A DNA stretch of 64,000 nucleotides from Gracilibacillus alcaliphilus (GTDB lineage Bacteria > Bacillota > Bacilli > Bacillales > Amphibacillaceae), in the NCBI RefSeq assembly GCF_016909015.1, contig NZ_JAFBFA010000001.1, forward strand, positions 1-64,000, given 5' to 3'. Each line of letters begins with the position of its first letter. Within the stretch, counting starts at the first letter, position 1. A program made the position numbers and the translations under genes. The notes beneath the pieces are model-generated. The model was given only the letters and a program-made list of their open reading frames with translations. It had not been told where the DNA came from and searched no databases. Positions 54,048 to 63,730 of this stretch are shown here, one piece after another.

Positions 54048-54620
54048 ATGGATGATATAAAACAACAACTGCGCCGGCAAACAATGACTTTATGGAGGTT
54101 ACATCATAACCGGAAGGTCACAGAACAACAATTGTATCAGCATTTGTTTCGTTTACCCGAATGGAGCACAGCTTCTGTCCTGGCAATCACCCTTTCCAAA
54201 GGGTTAGAATGGCAGACTGGACCAATTATGCAGAAAGCCCAAGCCTTAGGAAAACAGGTGGTGATTCCGCGCACGGATCCGGCAACATATGAGATGTCTT
54301 TTCATGTATATAAAGAAGGAGATCCTTTAGAAGTAACATGGAAAACACTGCAAGAACCGTTAGGCACTGCCACAGCTATAAGCAAACAGGAGATTGATTT
54401 AGTAATTGTACCTGGGATTCTATTTGATAAACAAGGTTATCGGATTGGATACGGCGGTGGTTTCTATGACAGATTTTTAGCCGATTATCAAGGTGCTACT
54501 GTTGCCTTAGCCGCTGATTTTCAAATTGTCGAAGCACTAATTACAGAAGAGCATGATATTCCTGTTGATGTGCTTATCACCAATTTTGGCAAGATATTTT
54601 GCTCTGCCAAACAACGCTAG
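54048..54620 (+). CDS. yqgN: 5-formyltetrahydrofolate cyclo-ligase
   Basis: A 190-residue enzyme converting 5-formyl-THF to 5,10-methenyl-THF with ATP. The nucleotide and folate site appears in LVIVPGILFDKQGYRIGYGG and GFYDRFL. The N-terminal helix DDIKQQLRRQTM is the family start, so I chose the ATG at 54048; a frame from 54015 exists. The position before yqgO-gluP is as in B. subtilis. Confidence 0.92.
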   Translation: MDDIKQQLRRQTMTLWRLHHNRKVTEQQLYQHLFRLPEWSTASVLAITLSKGLEWQTGPIMQKAQALGKQVVIPRTDPATYEMSFHVYKEGDPLEVTWKTLQEPLGTATAISKQEIDLVIVPGILFDKQGYRIGYGGGFYDRFLADYQGATVALAADFQIVEALITEEHDIPVDVLITNFGKIFCSAKQR

Positions 54621-54710
54621 ATCAGAAAGATATAGTTGCGGCCAGTTTCTTTACATAAAAAAATAGCTTTACGGACAAACTTTTGATAGAACATCTAAGG
54701 AGTGAAAAAG

Positions 54711-54890
54711 ATGAAACTATTAAAGGTTTTTTTGGTAATTGGCAGTATTGGGATGGTGTGGTTTGGCCGAAAACAAATAGTCAATACGGCCGTAAGCATA
54801 CCAATATTAAGAAAAAGCGGCGTGCGAATCATGATGAGCATTCCTTACTTTCGTAAAAAAATGGTCCATTCAATTTTTTCTCAGCATTAA
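54711..54890 (+). CDS. Small YqgO-position protein
   Basis: A 59-residue protein with a short N-terminal hydrophobic helix (about 3-20), then a strongly basic region with RKSGVRIMMSIPYFRKKM. The ATG at 54711 has AAGGAG at good spacing. It lies where B. subtilis has yqgO, a small gene of unknown function just before gluP. It may be a membrane-bound peptide. Only position and coding signals support it. Confidence 0.6.
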   Translation: MKLLKVFLVIGSIGMVWFGRKQIVNTAVSIPILRKSGVRIMMSIPYFRKKMVHSIFSQH

Positions 54891-54959
54891 TGACTTATTA
54901 TTGTTCCAGCTTACCGATAACATGGTATGATGAGAACAATAGTAAGGTGGGTGTTGTCC

Positions 54960-56534
54960 ATGCTAGTAGATAATCAATTTGTGCAATGTAAACTAGTCCT
55001 TCATTTAATGGAAGAAGAACATTATGAGTTACTTACAGCTTCTCCAGATTTTCAAAATTATTTGTTATGGAAACGTGAGAAACGTCATAGTCATATCGTT
55101 CATGTTTCCACTAAACAAGCAGAATGGCGGGAGGATTTGCTGCGTTCGGTTCAATCAGTGGAAGAGAATGTGTTAAAGAATTTGCAGCAAGCCTTATTAT
55201 TTCAAAAGGTCTCCTTCTATCACTTGTTTATCAATGAATACCAGCCTCTGGAAGGTGGGAGGCAAGCACAGGAACCTGTGAAAAAGTATAAGAAAATCGA
55301 GTCCTCCAAAGTATATATATGGGAGAGAGAGGATCAGGAAGATCTTGTTCGCTTTTTTAGAGAGGCCAAGCTGCAGAAACCTTTAAGTTTTACTGTATCT
55401 GGACAGGGGCTGTATCTTACCTATGAAGTGCAAGCCTTACAGCAACGGATTAGTCAGCTTCATAAACAGGAAGCCAAAAAAGTACAACATGTTTTTCGGC
55501 GTGCCAAACCGTACATCACTTATTTTCTGCTTGTTATCAATGTAGTGTTGTTTCTCCTGGTGGAATCGCAGGGCGGATCGATGAATCCTGAGGTATTGAT
55601 TGAGTTTGGCGCCAAATATAATATAGCCGTCTTAGATGGAGAATGGTGGCGGATTATTACCTCGATGTTCCTTCATATTGGAATCCTGCATCTGCTTCTC
55701 AATATGATGGCCTTATTTTTTATCGGCACTTTAGTAGAACGGATGTATGGAAATCTGCGGTTTTTCTTGATTTATTTTCTTTCGGGAATTGCTGGCGGTC
55801 TTTGCAGTTTCGCTTTTAATCCAAGTGTTGGGGCAGGTGCCTCTGGTGCCATTTTTGGCTTGTTTGGCGCCTTGTTATATTTCGGCTTGAAGAAGCCAAA
55901 TCTATTTTTTAAAACGATAGGTGCCAATGTGATTTTTATTGTAATCCTAAATATAATCTTCGGCTTTACCATACCGCAGATCGATAACGGTGCTCATTTG
56001 GGCGGCCTAGTGGGTGGCTTTATTGTGGCCGCAATGGTTATGCTGCCGGAAATGAAAGCAAGGTTGCAGCAGCTGCTTGCCTTGGTCGTTTATTTGATGT
56101 ATGTAGCCGGTGTCATTTGGTATGGTGTATCTAATGACGAGGTGCAAAATCATGAAACACTGAGAGGGCAACATGCCCAGCAATTATTAGCAGAAGAAAG
56201 GTACCCGGAGATGGTAGAAACGATTGATCAAGCGCTGCCATATGCAAATGAGTTAAAGCCGGAGCTGTTATTCCTCCGCTCTGTCGCCTATATCCGCTTA
56301 TCGGATTATGTTCAAGCGGAGACAGATTTAAAGGAAGTAGTGGAGGAACGGCCTGAATTTGAAGAGGCATGGTTTAACTTAGCCTTGTTATATCATCAGG
56401 AGGATAGACAAGAAGAAGCTCTAGCGGCAATGGAACAATTGTTAGAGATAAATGACAGAGAAGAAAATTATCAAGAGTTGTATGAAGAAATACTAAGCGA
56501 TGTTCCGGCATCAGATACAGGAAAGCAATCTTAA
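54960..56534 (+). CDS. gluP: Rhomboid intramembrane serine protease GluP
   Basis: A 524-residue membrane protease. An N-terminal cytosolic domain of about 190 residues precedes seven TM segments (about 192-395) and a C-terminal TPR region (about 405-510). The catalytic pair is Ser295 in GASGAIFGL and His346 in NGAHLGG. It cleaves membrane proteins within the bilayer; in B. subtilis substrates include the magnesium transporter MgtE. I chose the ATG at 54960 with AAGGTGGG upstream; the frame also opens at 54927. Confidence 0.94.
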   Translation: MLVDNQFVQCKLVLHLMEEEHYELLTASPDFQNYLLWKREKRHSHIVHVSTKQAEWREDLLRSVQSVEENVLKNLQQALLFQKVSFYHLFINEYQPLEGGRQAQEPVKKYKKIESSKVYIWEREDQEDLVRFFREAKLQKPLSFTVSGQGLYLTYEVQALQQRISQLHKQEAKKVQHVFRRAKPYITYFLLVINVVLFLLVESQGGSMNPEVLIEFGAKYNIAVLDGEWWRIITSMFLHIGILHLLLNMMALFFIGTLVERMYGNLRFFLIYFLSGIAGGLCSFAFNPSVGAGASGAIFGLFGALLYFGLKKPNLFFKTIGANVIFIVILNIIFGFTIPQIDNGAHLGGLVGGFIVAAMVMLPEMKARLQQLLALVVYLMYVAGVIWYGVSNDEVQNHETLRGQHAQQLLAEERYPEMVETIDQALPYANELKPELLFLRSVAYIRLSDYVQAETDLKEVVEERPEFEEAWFNLALLYHQEDRQEEALAAMEQLLEINDREENYQELYEEILSDVPASDTGKQS

Positions 56535-56545
56535 GGTTGCTTTCC
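56520..56545. terminator. Shared hairpin between gluP and the convergent gene
   Basis: A 9-bp stem, GGAAAGCAA/TTGCTTTCC, spans the stop codons of two convergent genes that overlap by 4 nt. It can end transcripts from both sides. Confidence 0.55.
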
Positions 56546-57400
56546 TGTTTGCTGACGTAAGCTCTGTACTTGCTGATCAGGTGTGTTATATAGGACAAGT
56601 AAATGGTCATGTTTCACACTAAGCAGAATCAGGGGCATATTCACCTTGGTCAAGTTGTTGTCATCAATAAGCGGGATTAAATAATTGCGATATAGTCCCT
56701 CCCATAACTGGCCCATGATCTGATCTGTTTCTGCTTGAGTAAACCCTTGCATAGGATGCCGTTGAAATTGGATAAGATCTATCAGCGGTACTTGATCGTA
56801 CTGATCTACATCAATTTGTTGATCTGCCATCCACTGTTTCCAAGTGGTTTGTAGCCTTTGTCTTGTGGCTTGATCCAACTGGTCCTGCCATGGCTGCTGG
56901 TCAGGTGTTGCCTTTTTGAAAGAAACAAGTTCTTCAGTGAGGTACAGATGGTCTGCAGACATCTGTTGGATACTGCGTATTTCTTCTTTTGGATAATGAA
57001 TTTCACCATGATGATAGGAAATGGATTGAAGCAGGGTATTTTTATCAGCAGGAAAATCGGAATCAAGTGTAATCTTTGCTTCATTTTGTTTCCATATGCT
57101 TTGTATCCCAAACAGGTAACCATTTTTGAATACGAGCGAAATATCTTGCCGAAGATACATCTTTTGATTGGAAGCACTATGTGAATGCCATTTTATCTGT
57201 TCGCTGTCTTGTTCGGTGTCTTCTGATAAGCTGAGTTCAGTAGCTGCTTCAACAAAATGAGCAGCTTCATCGGGAGGGAAGTATTGAATTGTTTCTTCCG
57301 CCAAGTCTTTTTGCAGCAATAGGGCTAATACAATAATCATAAATAGAATGCAGAGAATGGTGTGCCAACGTCTAGTTAAAAAGGTTCGATATTTTTTCAT
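56531..57400 (-). CDS. Membrane-anchored protein of unknown function
   Basis: A 289-residue protein with one N-terminal TM segment (about 12-32) and a large extracellular part rich in Gln and Asp, without cysteines. I do not recognise its family. The start at 57400 is chosen for AAAGGCGGCAG upstream; the frame reaches 57433. It converges on gluP with a 4-nt overlap and is divergent from the germination-type gene at 57558. It has no B. subtilis counterpart at this place that I know. Confidence 0.7.
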   Translation of the reverse strand: MKKYRTFLTRRWHTILCILFMIIVLALLLQKDLAEETIQYFPPDEAAHFVEAATELSLSEDTEQDSEQIKWHSHSASNQKMYLRQDISLVFKNGYLFGIQSIWKQNEAKITLDSDFPADKNTLLQSISYHHGEIHYPKEEIRSIQQMSADHLYLTEELVSFKKATPDQQPWQDQLDQATRQRLQTTWKQWMADQQIDVDQYDQVPLIDLIQFQRHPMQGFTQAETDQIMGQLWEGLYRNYLIPLIDDNNLTKVNMPLILLSVKHDHLLVLYNTPDQQVQSLRQQTGKQP

Positions 57401-57557
57401 AAACTGCCGCCTTTCCTTATCCAGCTTTTCCATGTTTGTTTACCAGTATAAAGTGACAATCCGTGCAATTTATCCTGGCTTGTCCCATTTCCTGTTGTAT
57501 GAAATTGGCCTATTTGGCAAATGCTATCTGAAAACAGGGATAGAAAGAGGGCGCTGA

Positions 57558-59012
57558 ATGGATCAACTAGATTCTTTATATTATGACTATGAGGCAAAGG
57601 TACAATATATACATGATTACCTAGCTGTTGATAAGAGTTTTGATTTGATACATCTTGATGTAAAATATGCTGGAAAACGAATGAGTTTATTTCTAGTAGA
57701 CGGTTTAGTGAAAGATGATATCCTGCTTTATCTCATGCAGTTCCTAGCTCAACTGGATGAGGAGGCTTTAAGCAGTGATCCGCTAGAACGGTTAATCAAG
57801 TCCAATATACCTTATGTAGAAGTAGATGTAGAAAAAGATATACAGACAGCCGCAGATCTGGTTCTGTCCGGTCCTACTGCCCTTGTGGTGGAAGGTATTG
57901 CCGAAATTATTATGATTGATGCTAGAACGTACCCAGTTCGAGGACCGGAAGAACCAGATTTGGAACGGGTAGTTCGCGGGGCAAGAGATGGCTATGTGGA
58001 AACGATTGTTTTTAATACGGCTTTAACAAGACGGAAAGTACGCGATCGCTCATTACGAATGGAGTATATGACAATTGGCAGACGCTCAAAGACAGATATT
58101 TGTATCTGCTACTTAGACGATATTGCCGACCCCAAGAAGGTAACAATGCTCCAAGATCACCTGGAGCGAATTGATACCGATGGATTACCGATGGCAGAGA
58201 AGACAATTGAAGAATATTTAAGTGAGAACACGTGGAACCCGTATCCGACAATCAGGTATACGGAACGGCCGGATACGGCGGCTGAACATTTGTATGAAGG
58301 GCATATTCTTGTGATGGTGGATGGTTCACCAAGTGTGATGATTACCCCATCCACTTTTTGGCATCATTTGCAACATGCGGAAGAGTATCGGCAAAAACCA
58401 TTTATCGGGGTCTATTTGCGATTGGTTCGGTTCATTGCTGTTTGGTCGTCGATTTTTATTTTGCCGCTTTACTATCTTTTATCGATAGAAGCAGATCTGC
58501 TTCCAGAGAAGTTAATCTTTATTGGCCCTAATGAGATTGGCATGATACCTTTAATATTACAATTTCTCATAGCGGAGGTTGGAATTGATGTATTGCGAAT
58601 GGCCGCTATTCATACACCGTCTGCCCTGGCTACAGCACTGGGTTTAGTTTCTGCGATTATTATCGGACAAATTGCCGTTGAGGTAGGATTGTTTTCTAAT
58701 GAAGTAGTCCTTTATCTGGCTGCAGTGGTGATGGGGACCTTTGCAACACCTAGTTATGAATTAAGTCTAGCTAACCGTATCATTCGCTTGTTATTGCTAG
58801 TGGTGACGGCTCTGTTTGGCTTGAAAGGATTTGTTCTTGGCACAACACTTTATATTTTGTACTTAACACAATTGAAGACTTTTTATATTGGGTATTTTTG
58901 GCCGTTTATCCCGTTTGATGGTAAGGCCTTTTTACAGGTACTGCTGCGTCTGCCAGTTACTCAGAATTCCCAACGACCGGCCTTTTTAAATCCTAAAGAT
59001 CCGGATCGATAA
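57558..59012 (+). CDS. GerA/SpoVAF-family spore germination protein
   Basis: A 484-residue protein. The N-terminal soluble region (about 1-290) has SFDLIHLDVKYAGKRMSLFL, VDGLVKDD and RGPEEPDLERVVRGARDGYV, the core of the GerAA/SpoVAF family. Four to five TM segments lie in the C-terminal part (about 300-470). The short N-terminal region and the overall length fit SpoVAF better than GerAA. Such proteins sit in the spore inner membrane and take part in germination or dipicolinate release. It stands alone, without gerAB/gerAC or other spoVA genes. Start is at an ATG after AGAGGGCGCTGA. Confidence 0.88.
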   Translation: MDQLDSLYYDYEAKVQYIHDYLAVDKSFDLIHLDVKYAGKRMSLFLVDGLVKDDILLYLMQFLAQLDEEALSSDPLERLIKSNIPYVEVDVEKDIQTAADLVLSGPTALVVEGIAEIIMIDARTYPVRGPEEPDLERVVRGARDGYVETIVFNTALTRRKVRDRSLRMEYMTIGRRSKTDICICYLDDIADPKKVTMLQDHLERIDTDGLPMAEKTIEEYLSENTWNPYPTIRYTERPDTAAEHLYEGHILVMVDGSPSVMITPSTFWHHLQHAEEYRQKPFIGVYLRLVRFIAVWSSIFILPLYYLLSIEADLLPEKLIFIGPNEIGMIPLILQFLIAEVGIDVLRMAAIHTPSALATALGLVSAIIIGQIAVEVGLFSNEVVLYLAAVVMGTFATPSYELSLANRIIRLLLLVVTALFGLKGFVLGTTLYILYLTQLKTFYIGYFWPFIPFDGKAFLQVLLRLPVTQNSQRPAFLNPKDPDR

Positions 59013-59215
59013 ATAACAATTATGGATGGTTATTTCCTACGTTCAATTAAAATATGCTAATGGTGTTTTGCCGTGTTAAAGCGTGCAAACGCCATTTTTT
59101 TATGTAAAAGCATAAACAGTGATATGAGTCTAGAGGATTTTTGAGGTTAGGATCTTGTAGGTATTTTTATTTCTTTTTACCTTTGATTTTGTTATAATAT
59201 CTTAGGTGATAAGAA

Positions 59216-59413
59216 ATGAAGGATATGTATGATGTACGAAAAATGCTTTTGCGGTTTGGCAGTGTCATTTACTCTGGTGACCGTACGGCAGATTTAGACT
59301 TAATGGAAGATGAATTACTTGAACTTTATCAAGTGAATATGATCACAAAAGAGGAATGGTTAACAGCCAAAATAGTTATTAACAAAGAAAGAGAAAAAAT
59401 AGTTAAAGGGTGA
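59216..59413 (+). CDS. yqgQ: YqgQ family protein (DUF910)
   Basis: A 65-residue helical protein, MKDMYDVRKMLLRFGSVIYS, with DLMEDELLELYQ, typical of YqgQ. It nearly always precedes glcK in Bacilli, and the two genes here are 5 nt apart. Its function is unknown; the three-helix fold has been linked to nucleic-acid binding in structural work. Upstream is a TATAAT box at about 59193. Confidence 0.9.
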   Translation: MKDMYDVRKMLLRFGSVIYSGDRTADLDLMEDELLELYQVNMITKEEWLTAKIVINKEREKIVKG

Positions 59414-59418
59414 GCCTG

Positions 59419-60378
59419 ATGGAGAAGGATTTATTAATTGGAATTGACATTGGAGGCACGACAGTAAAAAATGCCATTATTACAAAACAAGGGGAATTAA
59501 TTGCGAAGTGGGAGGTTAATACAGATTTATCGGACCAGGGTGTACGGGTGCCGGATGATGTATGGGCCTCTATAGAAAACAAATTAACAGAATTAGATAT
59601 AAGTAAAGACCGCTTTTTTGGCATGGGAGTAGGTGCTCCAGGTTTCATCGAGCCAGAAACGGGTAAAGTAGCTATAGCAGTAAATATTGGATGGCAAGAC
59701 TTTGCTCTGAAAGATATCTTGGAAAAGGTTTCTGGTCTGCCTGTTTATGTTGAAAATGATGCGAATATCGCAGCTTTAGGTGAGAATTGGATGGGATCAG
59801 GTAATCAAGTGGAGAATATGATTGCCGTTACATTGGGTACTGGCGTTGGAGGCGGTATTATTGCAAACGGTCAAGTAATAAGTGGTGCCAATGGTACTGG
59901 TGCAGAAATCGGTCATATCACAGTAGAGAAAGATGGAGCATATTGTAACTGTGGCAGATATGGCTGTCTGGAGACAGTAACTTCTGCCACAGGAATCGTC
60001 CGCCAAGCGCAAGAGTTAATGGAAGTGGGGAAAGCAGAACCATTGCAACAGCGTAAAGAACAAAATGGTGCTATAACCGCAAAAGATGTGTTTGAAGTAG
60101 CGGAAGCAGGCGATGCTGATTGCAAGGAGTTGTTATTACATGTTTGTGATGTGCTGGGGGCCACATTGGCGATGCTGGCAATTACTACCAACCCTGCTAA
60201 AATTGTTATCGGAGGTGGCGTTTCCAAGGCTGGAGATATTATCTTAGAACCTTTGAAAGAAGCCTTTGAGAAATACACATTACCACGAACAAATGAAGCA
60301 TGTGATTTTGAAATAGCACAATTAGGAAATGATGCTGGAGTTTATGGCGGAGCATATTTAGTGTTGCAAAATAGTTAA
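59419..60378 (+). CDS. glcK: Glucokinase (ROK family)
   Basis: A 319-residue ATP-dependent glucose kinase. The phosphate-binding start is GIDIGGTTVKNAI, the catalytic part reads VENDANIAALGE, and the ROK zinc motif CNCGRYGCLE lies near residue 180. ATG at 59419 with AAAGGGTGAG upstream. It acts on free glucose, for example from trehalose or maltose breakdown. Co-transcribed with yqgQ. Confidence 0.95.
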   Translation: MEKDLLIGIDIGGTTVKNAIITKQGELIAKWEVNTDLSDQGVRVPDDVWASIENKLTELDISKDRFFGMGVGAPGFIEPETGKVAIAVNIGWQDFALKDILEKVSGLPVYVENDANIAALGENWMGSGNQVENMIAVTLGTGVGGGIIANGQVISGANGTGAEIGHITVEKDGAYCNCGRYGCLETVTSATGIVRQAQELMEVGKAEPLQQRKEQNGAITAKDVFEVAEAGDADCKELLLHVCDVLGATLAMLAITTNPAKIVIGGGVSKAGDIILEPLKEAFEKYTLPRTNEACDFEIAQLGNDAGVYGGAYLVLQNS

Positions 60379-60405
60379 AATATGTTAGAATCTTTAAGGT
60401 GTCGA

Positions 60406-60432
60406 TTTATTTTTAAATTATTTAAAAATAAA
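60406..60432. terminator. AT-only palindrome after glcK
   Basis: A perfect 12-bp inverted repeat, TTTATTTTTAAA, with a 3-nt loop, 28 nt after glcK. It could work as a weak terminator in either direction. Confidence 0.4.
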
Positions 60433-60577
60433 TGAAACATAAGTCTATTTTGATTCGTCTATATATAATATAAAGATAAACTAGATGAATAGCAGTTTTT
60501 CTTAATAGATTACTGACGGGAAAGCTGCCGTACTCTGATGTAGGGGTTAGGGACGAAATGTTTTGAGGAGGAAAAAT

Positions 60578-62494
60578 ATGTTTAAGAAGAAGCTGCAAAT
60601 GCCTTTGTTTTTAATCGCAGCATTGTTGTTCGGAGCTAAGACATATATTGTATACCGATTTGTATTTAATATTTCACTGGAAAACAATATGCAAGAGTTT
60701 ATACTTCTGATCAACCCATTTGTGACAGCATTGTTCTTTTTCTCATTAAGTTTGTTCTTTAATGAGCGAAGACAATTAAAATTTATTAAATATGGTATAT
60801 TGATAGGTAGTTTAATCTTGTATTTCAACATTGTTTTCTACCGAAATTTTAGTGACTTTATTACCATTCCTGTGTTATTCCAAGGTAGTAATGTTGCTGA
60901 CTTAGGAAGCAGTGTCCTTGATTTAATTAAATTCTGGGATATTACATTATTTGCTGACGTGATCATCATTTGGTTTATCGCAAAAAAATACGGCGACCAA
61001 TTGGCAGTTAGCTTTTCTAAACGCTATAGAGGCTTGGTTATTACCATTTCTATTGCATGTCTAGTGGGGAACTATGTACTTGCAGAAATTGAACGACCTC
61101 AATTGTTACAAAGAACATTTGACCGAGAATATTTAGTAAAAAATATTGGCGTATTCAATTATCATATCTATGATGCGGTATTGCATTCGAAATCAAAGGC
61201 TCAGCGTGTATTTGCTGATGGTAATGAGCTGAATGATATTGCAGACTATATTAAGGAAGAGGCAACCATCCCAGGCAGCGAGGAAATGCATGGTATAGCA
61301 GAAGGGAAGAATGTTATTTTTATCTCTTTAGAATCTTTGCAAACCTTTGTTATTAACAATACAGTAAATGGGGAAGAGGTAACGCCTTTCTTAAATGATT
61401 TAATTGATGACAGTTATTATTTCGAGAATTTCTATCATCAAACAGAACAAGGTAAAACATCTGACTCCGAGTTTATTGTAGAGAATTCACTGTATCCTTC
61501 TCCAAGGGGAGCTGTTTACTTTACACATGGACAAAATGATTATCACGCCTTGCCAGAAATTTTGAATAATCAAGATTATTATACATCTGTATTCCATTCT
61601 AACAATAAAAGTTTTTGGAACCGAGATGTGATGTATGACAATATTGGCTATGATCATTTCTACGATGAGAATGCATTTGAGGTTACAGAAGAAAATTCTA
61701 TTGGTTGGGGGTTAAAGGATAAAGATTTCTTTAAACAATCGATCAAATATTTAGAGCAAATAGACCAGCCGTTTTATGCGAAGTTTATCACGTTGACAAA
61801 CCACTATCCATTTGATTTGGATGAAGAAGATGCAACGATTGATCAGTATGATTCTAATTCAAATACACTAAATAAATATTTCCAAACAGCACGTTATATG
61901 GATGAGGCTGTAGAAGAATTTTTTACGTATTTGAAGGAATCCGGCGTCTATGATGATTCTATTATTATTCTAATGGGAGACCACTATGGTATTAGTGATT
62001 TCCACAAGCGTGCTATGCTTCAATATTTAGATGAAGAAGAATATACTGATTATTTACATGTACAATTACAACGAGTTCCTTTTTACGTTCACATTCCTGG
62101 TCAAGAGGGTGGAGTTGTCTCTAAGGTTGCCGGACAAATTGATGTAAAACCAACTATCCTTAACTTAATTGGCCTGGATGCAGAAGAAGACTTATCATTT
62201 GGTACAGATCTGTTTAGCGATGAACGCAAAGACTTTATTGCCTTCCGTGACGGAAGCTTTATCACGGATGACTATGTCTACACGAAGTCACAATGTTTCA
62301 ATCGAGAAACAGGTGAACTGATTGAACCTACACCAGAAGATGAGTTAGCGGATCCTGAAGATCCACAAACTGGTTGCGAACCAATGATTGAAAAAGTAGA
62401 ACAGGAATTGAATTACTCGGATGAAATCATTTTTGGAGATCTATTCAGATTCTATGATTTCAAAGATGAACAAGCACAGAAAGAGGAAAAATAA
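60578..62494 (+). CDS. yqgS: Lipoteichoic acid synthase (LtaS family)
   Basis: A 638-residue polyglycerol-phosphate polymerase. Five N-terminal TM segments (about 5-175) precede an extracellular sulfatase-type domain. The catalytic Thr is in QGKTSDSEF (about Thr294), and the metal-site blocks include FISLESLQ and MGDHYG. The enzyme transfers glycerol-phosphate from phosphatidylglycerol to the LTA chain. The ATG follows GAGGAGG. The position after glcK is that of B. subtilis yqgS. The window shows no second ltaS. Confidence 0.94.
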   Translation: MFKKKLQMPLFLIAALLFGAKTYIVYRFVFNISLENNMQEFILLINPFVTALFFFSLSLFFNERRQLKFIKYGILIGSLILYFNIVFYRNFSDFITIPVLFQGSNVADLGSSVLDLIKFWDITLFADVIIIWFIAKKYGDQLAVSFSKRYRGLVITISIACLVGNYVLAEIERPQLLQRTFDREYLVKNIGVFNYHIYDAVLHSKSKAQRVFADGNELNDIADYIKEEATIPGSEEMHGIAEGKNVIFISLESLQTFVINNTVNGEEVTPFLNDLIDDSYYFENFYHQTEQGKTSDSEFIVENSLYPSPRGAVYFTHGQNDYHALPEILNNQDYYTSVFHSNNKSFWNRDVMYDNIGYDHFYDENAFEVTEENSIGWGLKDKDFFKQSIKYLEQIDQPFYAKFITLTNHYPFDLDEEDATIDQYDSNSNTLNKYFQTARYMDEAVEEFFTYLKESGVYDDSIIILMGDHYGISDFHKRAMLQYLDEEEYTDYLHVQLQRVPFYVHIPGQEGGVVSKVAGQIDVKPTILNLIGLDAEEDLSFGTDLFSDERKDFIAFRDGSFITDDYVYTKSQCFNRETGELIEPTPEDELADPEDPQTGCEPMIEKVEQELNYSDEIIFGDLFRFYDFKDEQAQKEEK

Positions 62495-62498
62495 ATAT

Positions 62499-62537
62499 AA
62501 AAAGGGATGAACAATCAAATCTGTTCATCCCTTTTAT
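62499..62537 (+). terminator. Terminator of the LTA synthase gene
   Basis: AAAAGGGATGAACA/TGTTCATCCCTTTT, a 14-bp perfect stem with a TTTT end. Confidence 0.85.
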
Positions 62538-62621
62538 TATGTGGTTTCCGCTTCGAATTTAGTTTCTTACAGAGCTATCAATGGAAAACATGAGTCACAT
62601 GAATAAGATTTTGTGCATAAA

Positions 62622-62643
62622 AAAAAGCCATACGGCTTTTTAT
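62622..62643. terminator. Bidirectional hairpin after yqgW
   Basis: AAAAAGCC/GGCTTTTT with a 4-nt loop, flanked by A and T runs, downstream of the leftward yqgW. Confidence 0.7.
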
Positions 62644-62679
62644 TTAATGGGTAGGACACAAAAGCTACCCTTTTATCGA

Positions 62680-62859
62680 TCAGTCTCCAAAGAAAGGGTG
62701 AATCAACTCCCAATACAAGGTTGCGATAGAGAAGAAACCAAATACAAGAGCTGAAATGGCAGCGAAGCCAGCTCCGAGCATATTTTGTGATTTGAACTCG
62801 CGAACAACAGCGATTACACACAAAACGGTTACAACCAGTATAATAAAACCTAATTCCAT
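62680..62859 (-). CDS. yqgW: DUF2759 family small membrane protein (YqgW)
   Basis: A 59-residue protein with two TM segments (about 3-18 and 28-50). It reads MELGFIILVVTVLCVIAVVR, then NMLGAGFAA and ends HPFFGD, fitting the DUF2759 family. A good ribosome site (GGAGGGCAC) precedes the ATG. The function is unknown. The place between the LTA synthase gene and the MBL-fold gene is as in B. subtilis. Confidence 0.85.
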   Translation of the reverse strand: MELGFIILVVTVLCVIAVVREFKSQNMLGAGFAAISALVFGFFSIATLYWELIHPFFGD

Positions 62860-63007
62860 GATGTGCCCTCCTTACGTTACTAAAAGTAAATACTTTTTCA
62901 TGATTACCTTTTACCATTATAATATGTATATAAAACTAATTCATAATTATTTTAAATGATAAGAGAGAATTTGTCTATCAAAACCTTACAAAGGAGTGTT
63001 AGTTTTT

Positions 63008-63625
63008 ATGGAAATCAGACAATTATCATTAGGACCACTAGGCACTAATTGTTATATAGTGGCAAAAAAAAATAAAGCAGTTGTTATTGATCCTTCTGGA
63101 GAGCCAACAGCGATTATCAGAGCCTTACAAGAACTTCAGGTACAACCGCAAGCTATTCTGCTGACACATGCTCATTTTGATCATATAGTTGCTTTAGAGG
63201 AACTGAGAAGTCGATTTGAGATTCCGGTTTATCTGGATAAAGCAGAGAGAGGCTGGTTGGGTGACCCAGAACGAAATGGGTCTGCCTTATTCGGCATGGG
63301 AGAGGTAGCTGTTCGGGAAGCAGACCACTTTTTCTCTGAACCACAACTTAGCTTTGGTGATATCGTGATTTCTATTCGGAAGACACCAGGGCATTCACCA
63401 GGAGGAGTCTCGTTTATCTTTGAAGAAGGACGTTTTGTTGTGTCAGGCGACTGTTTATTTGCTGGAGGTATTGGGCGAACAGATTTATTTGGCGGAGACT
63501 TTGAACAGTTAGAAACAAGTATTAAGGAACAACTATACTCTCTGCCAGATGATTATATTGTTTACCCGGGACACGGACCAGAGACAACGATTAAGTCAGA
63601 ACAAGACAGTAATCCATTTATATGA
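63008..63625 (+). CDS. yqgX: Metallo-beta-lactamase-fold hydrolase (YqgX)
   Basis: A 205-residue hydrolase of the glyoxalase-II-like group. The metal site THAHFDHI lies near residue 54, later ligands are in TPGHSPGG and GDCLFAGGIGRTD, and the last His is in YPGHGPET. The ATG at 63008 follows AAAGGAGTG. Substrate is unknown; related enzymes act on thioesters or hydroxyacyl thiols. Confidence 0.92.
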   Translation: MEIRQLSLGPLGTNCYIVAKKNKAVVIDPSGEPTAIIRALQELQVQPQAILLTHAHFDHIVALEELRSRFEIPVYLDKAERGWLGDPERNGSALFGMGEVAVREADHFFSEPQLSFGDIVISIRKTPGHSPGGVSFIFEEGRFVVSGDCLFAGGIGRTDLFGGDFEQLETSIKEQLYSLPDDYIVYPGHGPETTIKSEQDSNPFI

Positions 63626-63687
63626 TTCTAAAATAAGACTGCCAATAACAGAGCTTTTTACCTTTGTTAGTCCTGTGAAAAAAAAGA

Positions 63688-63730
63688 AACAAAAACGCTC
63701 TGGTCATAATTGACCAGAGCGTTTTTGTTT
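63688..63730. terminator. Bidirectional terminator between yqgX and yqgY
   Basis: A perfect 19-bp stem, AACAAAAACGCTCTGGTCA and its complement, with a TAAT loop. It is flanked by A and T runs and serves two convergent genes. Confidence 0.9.
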
